In this document: positions 43,322-50,883 of the stretch, one piece after another
How the letters are laid out: each line of letters starts with the position of its first letter
Numbering within the stretch: position 1 is the stretch's first letter
DNA from: Nitrospirota bacterium
GTDB taxonomy: Bacteria; Nitrospirota; 9FT-COMBO-42-15; HDB-SIOI813
Direction: 5' to 3'
DNA length: 64,000 nucleotides
Assembly: GCA_020846775.1 (NCBI GenBank)
Contig: JADLDG010000097.1
Location: 1 to 64,000 of the forward strand
Translations under genes and position numbers: made by a program
The notes under the pieces: model-generated
Told to the model about the DNA's origin: nothing
The model's input: only the letters and a program-made list of their open reading frames with translations
Databases searched by the model: none

Positions 43322-44596
43322 TTAGATCATATGGGGACTGGTTGTTATCTTGCCCAGGATGACACCATGCCTTGCCCCTGTAACAGAAGGGATGTTGCCT
43401 GCCTTTCTATTTAAAGTCTGATACCCGAGGATGGCAAAACTCATAGCCTCTTTTGCCTGCGCCGGAATACCGTATTCTGATATATTACGTATTATTACGC
43501 CATCGTCCTTAAACTTGTCATTAATCAATCCTGTCAGAAAGCAGTTATTTACACCTCCCCCTGTCAGAATAATTTCGTCCGGTTTAAAATTTGCGATGGA
43601 ATTATATACAGTTGCAGCTGTCAGGTGAGTGAGGGTCGAGACAATATCATTAGGTTTAAACTTCCCGTATTTATTTAAGAGATATTTTAACATTGTTGTC
43701 CCAAAGGTCTCTCTTCCTGTAGATTTAGGAAATGTCTTCCTGAAGTAAGGATGGGAGAGGAGCTCTTTCAGAAGTCCCGGGATTAATTCCCCCTTCCTTG
43801 CAAATGCCCCGTTCTTATCGAATGATTTTCCCCCCTTTGAAATAACCAGCATTGCCTCATCTATCAAAGAATTACCTGGTCCGATGTCGAATGCAACAGT
43901 GTCATCTATCCTGTCCCTGACTATGGTAACATTAGCAATTCCGCCTATGTTTAATACTGCCCTTACTTTTCCTGGTTCACTGAAAAGAAGAAAGTCTGCC
44001 ATAGGGACGAGCGGGGCGCCATGTCCTCCTGCGGCCATGTCAGCGGTCCTGAAATCAGATAAGGTTAATATCCCTGTCCGTTCTGAAATTACTGATGCCT
44101 CGCCAATCTGAAGAGTTGAGCCAGTGCTTTTACCCGATGGAGGGATATGGTAAATGGTTTGTCCGTGGGAGGCAACGGCATCTATATCCTCCGGTCTGAA
44201 GCCTGAATCCTTTAGTAACGAAAAGACAGCCTTGGCAAAGATATTGCCGAGGGTAAAGTTCAGGCGGCAGATTAGTTCTGTGTTTCCGCTGAATGCCATA
44301 CGGATCTCATCCCGGAGCTGTTTGCTGTAGGGGACGTGAATGTGGCGGACTGGTGTAATATTTATTTCACTTGAAAACCCCGAATCAAATCCCCCCTCGC
44401 CCCCCTTTTCTAAAGGGGGGGACCTGATTTTACCCTTTAATAAAGGGGGATTAAGGGGGAATTCCACCAGTGCTGCATCCACCCCGTCATGAGAAGTCCC
44501 TGACATGAGGCCGATGATTCTTGTTATCCTTGTATCTGGTCGGGGAGCCTTGCCTTTAGACTGTGCTCCTGACTTTCCCTTATTCCCGGGGCTCAT
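43322..44596 (-). CDS. anmK: Anhydro-N-acetylmuramic acid kinase, with a repeat-encoded insert
   Basis: AnmK phosphorylates and opens 1,6-anhydroMurNAc to MurNAc-6-phosphate, the substrate of MurQ. The 424-residue protein has IIGLMSGTSHDGVDAALVEF, ASHGQTIYH, LNIGGIANVT, FDIGPGN and ILTGGGVNNCF, all typical. Residues about 46-72 do not belong to the family. They come from a palindromic repeat (44387-44463) inserted without breaking the frame and read as PLNPPLLKGK...PLEKGGEGGF. The insertion falls in a variable loop after the first strand, so the enzyme may still work. The ATG overlaps the murQ stop by 4 bp. This is the last gene of the long cluster. Confidence 0.93.
   Translation of the reverse strand: MSPGNKGKSGAQSKGKAPRPDTRITRIIGLMSGTSHDGVDAALVEFPLNPPLLKGKIRSPPLEKGGEGGFDSGFSSEINITPVRHIHVPYSKQLRDEIRMAFSGNTELICRLNFTLGNIFAKAVFSLLKDSGFRPEDIDAVASHGQTIYHIPPSGKSTGSTLQIGEASVISERTGILTLSDFRTADMAAGGHGAPLVPMADFLLFSEPGKVRAVLNIGGIANVTIVRDRIDDTVAFDIGPGNSLIDEAMLVISKGGKSFDKNGAFARKGELIPGLLKELLSHPYFRKTFPKSTGRETFGTTMLKYLLNKYGKFKPNDIVSTLTHLTAATVYNSIANFKPDEIILTGGGVNNCFLTGLINDKFKDDGVIIRNISEYGIPAQAKEAMSFAILGYQTLNRKAGNIPSVTGARHGVILGKITTSPHMI
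44387..44463. repeat. Palindromic CCCCCTTT repeat element, copy B, inside anmK
   Basis: A 77-bp element starting AAATCCCCCC and ending GGGGGAATT, with two internal hairpins (arms CCCCCTTT/AAAGGGGG and CCCTTTA/TAAAGGG). It is the same family as 1003-1078 and 49832-49907. It lies wholly inside the anmK reading frame and leaves it open. Confidence 0.85.
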
Positions 44597-45459
44597 TCTC
44601 CCAGGGCCTTTCTCAGTGAATCGCCGGACAACTTCAGCAAATCCTTTGCGTCTTCACAACTTAATCCCTTCATATACATCAAAATTGAGGTCTTTGCGTT
44701 TCCCCCTGATTGGTCAAGTAATGTCTCCGCCTCTTCACCCCCGCATGCTGTAATCTCCTGTATAATATTGAGCGCCCGTTTTCTCAACTTAGTGTTTGAG
44801 GGGATAACATCCACCATGTAATTTTTATATACCTTTCCCAATTTTATCATCGCGGCTGTAGATATCATGTTAAGGACTATCTTGGTGGCGGTGCCTGCCT
44901 TAAGCCTGGTAGACCCTGCAATAATCTCCGGTCCAACCGGAAGATTAATTATACCGTCGGTAAAATCATACGCTGTATCATTACATGTCAATAACCAGCA
45001 TTTAGCGCCTCTTCGTTTTCCTTCCCTGAGAGCGGATATGGTAAATGGTGTGGAGCCGCTTGCAGTGATTCCGAGCAGCATGTCTCTTTGGGTTACGCCA
45101 TTCACTGCTTTTCTGCCTTCATCCTCATCATCTTCAGCGCCTTCAACTGCATTGGTTATTGCCCGCTCCCCGCCTGCTATTATGGCCTTTATTGTATCCG
45201 GGGTGACCCCGAAGGTCGGCGGGATCTCTGACGCATCAAGGACGCCAAGCCGTCCGCTTGTGCCTGCACCTATATATATCAGGCTTCCTCCTGATTGTAT
45301 AGCTGCGGCTGCATCATTAATGGCAGAAGATATTGAGCTCTTTGCGCTATTGATTGTATTCATGACACGGAGATTCTCATAGTTCATAAGAGTGATTATC
45401 TCATCAAAGGGCAAGGTATCTAAAAGACTGGAATGGGGTTTCTTGTCTTCGGTATTCAT
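44593..45459 (-). CDS. murQ: N-acetylmuramic acid 6-phosphate etherase
   Basis: MurQ cleaves the lactyl ether of MurNAc-6-phosphate to give GlcNAc-6-phosphate and D-lactate. The 288-residue protein has the SIS domain and family motif: IYIGAGTSGRLGVLDASEIP, FGVTPDTIKAIIAGG, and GITASGSTPFTISAL with the catalytic Glu region. The start overlaps the panC stop as ATGA and its own stop overlaps the anmK ATG. The product feeds NagA. Confidence 0.96.
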   Translation of the reverse strand: MNTEDKKPHSSLLDTLPFDEIITLMNYENLRVMNTINSAKSSISSAINDAAAAIQSGGSLIYIGAGTSGRLGVLDASEIPPTFGVTPDTIKAIIAGGERAITNAVEGAEDDEDEGRKAVNGVTQRDMLLGITASGSTPFTISALREGKRRGAKCWLLTCNDTAYDFTDGIINLPVGPEIIAGSTRLKAGTATKIVLNMISTAAMIKLGKVYKNYMVDVIPSNTKLRKRALNIIQEITACGGEEAETLLDQSGGNAKTSILMYMKGLSCEDAKDLLKLSGDSLRKALGE

Positions 45460-46301
45460 TGCAATATTATGTTGTCAATTAACCGTGTATTGCCTATCCG
45501 GGCCGCAACAACAATTACTGTCCCATTTTCTGCAAATGTTTCTTCTTCAAGTGTCTCAGGGTTTATGATAGAAATATACTCTGTATGTACTGAAGGTTCT
45601 TCCTTAAGTACGCTCAATATGGTATTTCTCAATCTTTCTGTACCCGATACACCACTTTCGAATAACCTGCCTGCCTGCAGGAGTGAGCGATAAATAACAG
45701 CAGCAGCCTTTCTGTCGTCTTTCTTCAGATATTGATTCCTCGAACTCATGGCAAGGCCGTCAGCCTCGCGCACTGTCGGTAGAACAATTATATCTGTATC
45801 AACATTAAGGTCTTTTACCATCCGTCTTATTATGACGGTTTGTTGATAGTCTTTCTGACCGAAGAATGATTTGTGAGGTTTTATGATGTTAAAAAGCTTA
45901 AGGACCACGGTGGATACACCCCGGAAATGACCTGGTCTGGTTTTACCGCACAATATCTCAGAAAGGCCTTCAACTGATACATATGTCCTGAAGCCTTCCG
46001 GGTATATTTCGGACGGGGCAGGAGTAAAAAGTATATCAACTCCTGCAGACCCGGTCTTTTCTATATCACCTTCCATGTCCCGCGGGTATTGATTCAGATC
46101 TTCTCCGGGGCCGAATTGGGATGGGTTGACAAAAATGGAAACTATAACGATATCGGATTCTTCTTTTGCATGTTCCATCAGGCTGAGATGGCCCTGATGA
46201 AGTGCTCCCATGGTTGGGACGAAACCTATAGTCTTGCCTTCCTGCCGGAACTGCGAGGCAAGATTCTGCATCTCTGATATGTCTTTTATGACTTTCAGCA
46301 C
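45456..46301 (-). CDS. panC: Pantothenate synthetase
   Basis: PanC joins pantoate and beta-alanine using ATP in coenzyme A synthesis. The 281-residue product shows FVPTMGALHQGHLSLM (the HxGH nucleotide-binding site) near residue 29, NPSQFGPGEDLNQYPR, FGQKDYQQTVIIRRM and MSSRNQYL, all conserved. It overlaps folK by 7 bp and murQ by 4 bp. Pan genes often lie beside folK in bacteria. Confidence 0.96.
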   Translation of the reverse strand: MLKVIKDISEMQNLASQFRQEGKTIGFVPTMGALHQGHLSLMEHAKEESDIVIVSIFVNPSQFGPGEDLNQYPRDMEGDIEKTGSAGVDILFTPAPSEIYPEGFRTYVSVEGLSEILCGKTRPGHFRGVSTVVLKLFNIIKPHKSFFGQKDYQQTVIIRRMVKDLNVDTDIIVLPTVREADGLAMSSRNQYLKKDDRKAAAVIYRSLLQAGRLFESGVSGTERLRNTILSVLKEEPSVHTEYISIINPETLEEETFAENGTVIVVAARIGNTRLIDNIILQ

Positions 46302-46801
46302 TCCCTGTACAAATCCACCTTATGTGTATCATTTAGATGCTTCAGGAGATCTGCAACTGTCTTGTTGAGTTTCGGGTGTATAACGTCAGGGGCTATTTCA
46401 ACAAGAGGGGCAAGGACAAATCTTCTCTTGTCCATGTTCGGATGGGGGATAAGCAGGTCATCCTCTTCTATGACTGCGTCATTATACAGGAGAAGGTCGA
46501 GGTCTATAATTCGAGGTCCCCATTGCATAGTCCTTGTGCGGCCCATCTTATCCTCAATAGACAGACATAATGCCAGGAGCTCATGTGGAGGGAGGGTAGT
46601 CATTACCTCGACAACACAATTCAGGAACCAATCCTGACCTACATAACCTATTGGTTCTGTAACATACAATGAGGATGATTTTATGATCTTTATGTCAGTC
46701 CTGTCCTCAAGAAACTTTATTGCCTCTGTGATATGTTTCTTGCGGTCACCGAGGTTAGTGCCTAATCCTATAAATGCATTTATCAAGACATTCGCCGCCA
46801 T
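46295..46801 (-). CDS. folK: 2-amino-4-hydroxy-6-hydroxymethyldihydropteridine pyrophosphokinase
   Basis: FolK (HPPK) transfers pyrophosphate to the pterin in folate synthesis. The product starts MAANVLINAFIGLGTNLGDR and contains GQDWFLNCVVEV, DLLLYNDAVIEEDDLLIPHP and MDKRRFVLAPL, the pterin- and ATP-binding blocks. The ATG at 46801 is preferred to an in-frame TTG at 46828 because it falls right before the conserved strand and avoids overlapping dapL. Confidence 0.93.
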   Translation of the reverse strand: MAANVLINAFIGLGTNLGDRKKHITEAIKFLEDRTDIKIIKSSSLYVTEPIGYVGQDWFLNCVVEVMTTLPPHELLALCLSIEDKMGRTRTMQWGPRIIDLDLLLYNDAVIEEDDLLIPHPNMDKRRFVLAPLVEIAPDVIHPKLNKTVADLLKHLNDTHKVDLYREC

Positions 46802-46817
46802 GTTAATGATCAAGTGA

Positions 46818-48050
46818 TCAGAAATCAAATGTTGTATCAGATAACCTTTTCTTCACCTCATTTAAAATTCTGGTTTCATCAGTCATATCCTTTGCCACAA
46901 AAGTAGCAGAAAATCTTACATAACTGCCAACGTCATCCCAGGGTACCGACGATATAAGTTTTTCCTTTATCAGAAACTCTGAGAAGTCTTCAGCAGAGTT
47001 GAATGCCTTGCCATCCCCGGTCCGCTTCGGTATCTTAACATAAAGATAGAAGGAACCCCTGGGCATCCTCGCAGGAAAAGCTGCTGCTTTAAGTGTATCA
47101 ACAAGGGCCTTCAACCTTCTTTCATATTTTCTGCTGATCTCAGTCGTAAGCGATGCATTATCGAGTGCATATGCTCCGGCCTTCTGTATGGCCCTGAACT
47201 GCCCGGAATCGTAGTTGTCTTTTACAGAGCCATATGCATTAACTACCTTTTCATTTCCGGCAACAAACGCGATACGCCAGCCGGTCATGTTGAATGCCTT
47301 GGAAAGTGAGTGTATCTCTATGCCGACATCTTTAGCTCCTGGAATTGACAGGAAGCTGAGGGGTTTTCCGTCAAAATTCAGTGCTGCATAAGCTGCATCA
47401 TGAACAACTACTATGTTATTCTTCGAGGCAAACCTTACAACCTTCTCGAAAAACTCTTTTGTAGCGGCGCCGCCTGTCGGATTATTAGGATAATTGATAT
47501 AGAGCAATTTCGCACGTTGCCGCACTGATCTGTCAAGAGAAGCAAGATCCGGGAGGAAGTTGTTCTCCTCTCTTAATGGCAGATTAATAACCTCACCGCC
47601 ATACCACTTTGTATGAGTACCCATTACAGGATAACCAGGGACTGTCATAAGTGTTATGTCTCCGGTATTAATAAATGCAGACGGCAGCATGGCAAGCGCA
47701 GGTTTAGAGCCTATACCATGAATGATCTCCTTATCAGGATTAAGTCCTTTTACACCGTAAAGGTTTTCCATGTATCGGGAAGCAGCTTCTTTGAACTCCA
47801 AAATGCCATTATCAGCATATCCCCTGTTTTCCCATTTTGCACACTCTTTTTGCAATACCTCCACAACGCCCGGAGGAGCCATGTCATCAGGTTCACCCAC
47901 ACCCAGGTCTATCAACTCTGCTCCCGGATTTGCCTTGAGTGCGGCGGCCTTGGCCCGCTTGATCTTTTCAAACTTGTATATTTTATCTTCCTTGCCGAAC
48001 TTGCTTCCGCCTATCCGCTCAGCAAACATCTTCTGAATCTCATCTTCCAT
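46818..48050 (-). CDS. dapL: LL-diaminopimelate aminotransferase DapL
   Basis: DapL converts tetrahydrodipicolinate directly to LL-diaminopimelate, bypassing the DapC/D/E steps of the acylated pathway. The PLP-dependent protein (about 410 residues) has LGVGEPDDMAPP, the motif NYPNNPTGGAA, and the Schiff-base Lys in HSLSKAFNMTGWRIAF. The start is placed at 48050. There GGAGGAGA lies seven bases upstream and overlap with dapB is avoided; the longer frame to 48095 is unlikely. dapB, dapA, dapF and lysA are all in the same cluster, giving the complete diaminopimelate-lysine end of the route. Confidence 0.95.
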   Translation of the reverse strand: MEDEIQKMFAERIGGSKFGKEDKIYKFEKIKRAKAAALKANPGAELIDLGVGEPDDMAPPGVVEVLQKECAKWENRGYADNGILEFKEAASRYMENLYGVKGLNPDKEIIHGIGSKPALAMLPSAFINTGDITLMTVPGYPVMGTHTKWYGGEVINLPLREENNFLPDLASLDRSVRQRAKLLYINYPNNPTGGAATKEFFEKVVRFASKNNIVVVHDAAYAALNFDGKPLSFLSIPGAKDVGIEIHSLSKAFNMTGWRIAFVAGNEKVVNAYGSVKDNYDSGQFRAIQKAGAYALDNASLTTEISRKYERRLKALVDTLKAAAFPARMPRGSFYLYVKIPKRTGDGKAFNSAEDFSEFLIKEKLISSVPWDDVGSYVRFSATFVAKDMTDETRILNEVKKRLSDTTFDF

Positions 48051-48072
48051 TAAAGAATCTCCTCCATGGAGT

Positions 48073-48885
48073 TTATTTTGTATCTTTAAGTCCAAGTACG
48101 TCCAACATATCGTAAATGCCTGGTTTTTGTTTGACCACCCACATGGCTGCCCTTACTGCCCCTCGGGCGAAGTTATCACGACTTTGCGCCTTATGTGTTA
48201 TTTCAATCCTCTCACCTGTTCCACAAAACATTACGGTATGATCACCGACAATATCGCCGGCCCTGATTGACTGAACGCCTATTTCTTTTTTATCCCGCTC
48301 TCCGGTTATGCCGTGACGGCTGAATTTACCTACGACTGAGAGGTCTCTTCCCAGCGAGTTTGCAACTATCTGAGCCATCTTCATCGCTGTCCCGCTTGGT
48401 GCATCCTTCTTGTGTCTGTGGTGCGCCTCGACTATCTCAATGTCGTAATCATCTCCCAGAGCGATTGCCGCATCCTTTATGATCCTGAAAAGGACATTTA
48501 CCCCGACACTCATATTGGGTGAAAAGACACAAGGGGATTTACTGGCAAGGCCTCTGATCTTGTTTTCTTCCTCTCTTGTGAAACCTGTAGAACCTATAAC
48601 CCAGGCCTTGCCGGCAGCAGCCACTTTTTCCATATTGGCAATTGTTGCCTGAGGGGTTGTAAAGTCAATCACAACATCAGCCCTGTCCATGACATTCTCA
48701 AGGCCATACACTATCCTGACCTTCATGGGGCTTAATCCGGCAACCTCACCTGCATCCCTTCCGAATAGAGGATGCCCGTCCTGTTCAATAGCGCCCATAA
48801 CTTCAATTCCTTCAGTCTGATGAATAGCACGTATAATACTGCATCCCATACGGCCTGCAGCGCCTGTTACTATTGCCTTGATCAT
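48073..48885 (-). CDS. dapB: 4-hydroxy-tetrahydrodipicolinate reductase
   Basis: DapB reduces the dihydrodipicolinate precursor with NAD(P)H. The 270-residue protein has VTGAAGRMGCSIIRAI for nucleotide binding, VVIDFTTPQAT, VIGSTGFTREE, the catalytic IVEAHHRHKKDAPSGTA (HH and K) and FCGTGERIEITHKA. It follows dapA by 27 bp and precedes dapL by 22 bp. Confidence 0.96.
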   Translation of the reverse strand: MIKAIVTGAAGRMGCSIIRAIHQTEGIEVMGAIEQDGHPLFGRDAGEVAGLSPMKVRIVYGLENVMDRADVVIDFTTPQATIANMEKVAAAGKAWVIGSTGFTREEENKIRGLASKSPCVFSPNMSVGVNVLFRIIKDAAIALGDDYDIEIVEAHHRHKKDAPSGTAMKMAQIVANSLGRDLSVVGKFSRHGITGERDKKEIGVQSIRAGDIVGDHTVMFCGTGERIEITHKAQSRDNFARGAVRAAMWVVKQKPGIYDMLDVLGLKDTK

Positions 48886-48912
48886 TTTTATGCCTCAAAT
48901 ATTGTTTATTGG

Positions 48913-49797
48913 TTATATCAATCCGTATCTATTCAATGACTCTCTAAGTCTGTCCCTGTTCCCATCCGCAATAGGGCAGAGCGGCAGCCTCATTTCCTCA
49001 CTACACTTATTCATCATTGCAAGTGCGGTTTTAACAGGGATCGGGTTTGTCTCGACAAACATAATCTGATGAAGGTCAAAAATACTGTAGTGAATCTGAC
49101 GTGCCCTTGCCATGTCTCCTGATTTAAATGCATCCCACATGTCACCCATCTCTTTGGGGACTATATTGGCAGTTACGGAGATCATACCTTTACCACCTGA
49201 AGCAAGAACCGGGAAGTTAATAGCATCCTCACCTGACAGTATTGAGAGCCTTTCCCCGCAGAGCCTGTAAATCTCACAGATCTGTGTCATGGAACCACTT
49301 GCCTCTTTGATCGAGACAATATTTTCTATCTCCTCTGCAAGTCTTGCAACGGTTGACGGGAACATGTTAACCCCGGTCCTGCCTGGTACATTATAAAGGA
49401 TAATAGGAATATCAACTTCTTCTGCGATTGCCCTGAAGTGTCTGTATAGCCCCTCCTGAGTCGGTTTGTTGTAGTATGGAGTAATCAATAATGCGGCATC
49501 AGCCCCGCACTCTTTAGCATATTTTGTAAAGTAGATTGCCTCATCAGTGCTGTTGGACCCTGTACCAGCTATTACAGGAACCCTTCCTGCCGCTGCCTCG
49601 ACTGTAATCCTTACCAATCTGTTATGTTCATCATTGGACAGGGTAGCAGATTCTCCGGTAGTGCCGCACGGGACTATACCGTCTGTGCCATTAGCAACAT
49701 GAAACTCGATCAGGTCACTATATGCCTTTTCATCTATCTTGCCATTTCTAAACGGCGTTATAATTGCTACGAAGGAACCCTGGAATACTGGCCTCAT
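48913..49797 (-). CDS. dapA: 4-hydroxy-tetrahydrodipicolinate synthase
   Basis: DapA condenses pyruvate with aspartate semialdehyde, the first committed step to lysine and DAP. The 294-residue TIM barrel has the GTTGES loop (PCGTTGESATLS), YYNKPTQEGLYRHF with the catalytic Tyr, YNVPGRTGVNM and the Schiff-base Lys in IVSIKEASG. Upstream of its ATG lies the G-rich repeat (49801-49822), whose GGTGGGG is positioned as the ribosome site. Confidence 0.96.
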   Translation of the reverse strand: MRPVFQGSFVAIITPFRNGKIDEKAYSDLIEFHVANGTDGIVPCGTTGESATLSNDEHNRLVRITVEAAAGRVPVIAGTGSNSTDEAIYFTKYAKECGADAALLITPYYNKPTQEGLYRHFRAIAEEVDIPIILYNVPGRTGVNMFPSTVARLAEEIENIVSIKEASGSMTQICEIYRLCGERLSILSGEDAINFPVLASGGKGMISVTANIVPKEMGDMWDAFKSGDMARARQIHYSIFDLHQIMFVETNPIPVKTALAMMNKCSEEMRLPLCPIADGNRDRLRESLNRYGLI

Positions 49798-49800
49798 TTT

Positions 49801-49822
49801 AAAACCCCACCCTCACTCGAAA
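49801..49822 (-). repeat. G-rich leader repeat, partial copy 3, upstream of dapA
   Basis: On the minus strand TTTCGAGTGAGGGTGGGGTTTT, related to the second half of copies 37937-37971 and 39643-39677. It ends 3 bases before the dapA ATG. Confidence 0.5.
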
Positions 49823-49831
49823 TAGCCTTTC

Positions 49832-49907
49832 AAATCCCCCCTGCCCCCCCTTTTCTAAAGTGGGGTAACTAATTTCTCCCTTTGAAAAAGGGGGAGTAAG
49901 GGGGATT
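49832..49907. repeat. Palindromic CCCCCTTT repeat element, copy C
   Basis: A 76-bp element from AAATCCCCC to GGGGGATT with two internal hairpins, the third member of the family. It lies in the 220-bp gap between dapF and dapA, in the middle of the long cluster. Confidence 0.85.
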
Positions 49908-49956
49908 ATTTTCATGTATCTTTGTGAGCCCGCAGCTCATGACGGTTCATCCCCCT

Positions 49957-50017
49957 TTACTCATTGCTTCTTCTACTCATTGCTCATTGCTTCTTAGGCT
50001 CATTGCTTCTTATAACT
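49957..50017 (-). repeat. GCAATGAG-type oriented repeat after dapF
   Basis: Four GCAATGAG units on the minus strand begin immediately after the dapF stop codon. They are oriented with transcription, as in the other copies. Confidence 0.65.
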
Positions 50018-50836
50018 CTACATTATTTCTCCGCTGTATACTTCTTCAGCCGGTCCGGTCATATACACATGGTTGTCTTTTTCGTTCCAGTTAATCAGCA
50101 GGTCGCCGCCTGGAAGATGAACAGTAATCTCCCTTCCGGTATGTCCATTCAAGTTTGATGCTACTGCTGCGGCGCAAGCGCCTGTTCCGCATGCGAGGGT
50201 CTCGGCAGCACCCCGTTCCCATACCCTGACAGTAATTTCTCCCTTGTTATCCACCCTGACGAATTCAACGTTTATTCGCTTGGGAAAAAGGAGATGGTTT
50301 TCTATTTTAGGGCCATACTTTTCTACAGGAAAAGAAAGGAGATTGTTCTCAAAGATAACGGCATGCGGATTACCCATGGAAATGCAGGTAATAGGGAAGT
50401 CCATGTTTTCTATCTTCAGCAGATACCCCTTAACACTGCCTTCAAGATTAACTGGTATGGATGGTCCGTCGAGAATTGGTTCACCCATGTCAACCTGAAT
50501 CAAATCTCCCTTTTTAACCGGTTTAATAATTCCAGCCAGGGTCTCAATTACAAGTTCATCCTTGACTGAGATACCCCTGTCCCAGATATATTTTGCAAAA
50601 CACCTGATGCCATTGCCGCACATCTCCACCTGCGAACCATCGGCATTGTAAATGTCCATCCTGAAATCTGCTGATCTGGAAGGGTGGAGGATCAATGCCT
50701 GATCAAAGCCAATCCCAAACCTGCGGTCAGAGTATTCCCTGCAGAATGTACTCAACTGCGGCAAGTCCTGATTCCTTGCGTCAATCAGGATAAAGTCATT
50801 GCCAAGGCCATGCATCTTTGTGAATCTTAGTTTCAC
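50018..50836 (-). CDS. dapF: Diaminopimelate epimerase
   Basis: DapF interconverts LL- and meso-diaminopimelate. The 272-residue enzyme has the start KMHGLGNDFILID, and both catalytic cysteines: Cys in VEMCGNGIRC and Cys in ETLACGTGACA. The start codon is GTG at 50836, fitting the family N-terminus. A 220-bp repeat-rich gap separates it from dapA. Confidence 0.96.
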   Translation of the reverse strand: MKLRFTKMHGLGNDFILIDARNQDLPQLSTFCREYSDRRFGIGFDQALILHPSRSADFRMDIYNADGSQVEMCGNGIRCFAKYIWDRGISVKDELVIETLAGIIKPVKKGDLIQVDMGEPILDGPSIPVNLEGSVKGYLLKIENMDFPITCISMGNPHAVIFENNLLSFPVEKYGPKIENHLLFPKRINVEFVRVDNKGEITVRVWERGAAETLACGTGACAAAVASNLNGHTGREITVHLPGGDLLINWNEKDNHVYMTGPAEEVYSGEIM

Positions 50837-50859
50837 CTGAAAATACCCTTATCCCCCTA

Positions 50860-50883
50860 TACTCATTGCTCATTGCTTCTTAC
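50860..50883 (-). repeat. GCAATGAG-type oriented repeat after lysA
   Basis: On the minus strand AAGAAGCAATGAGCAATGAG directly follows the lysA stop. It is nearly identical to the copy at 13072-13094. Confidence 0.65.
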
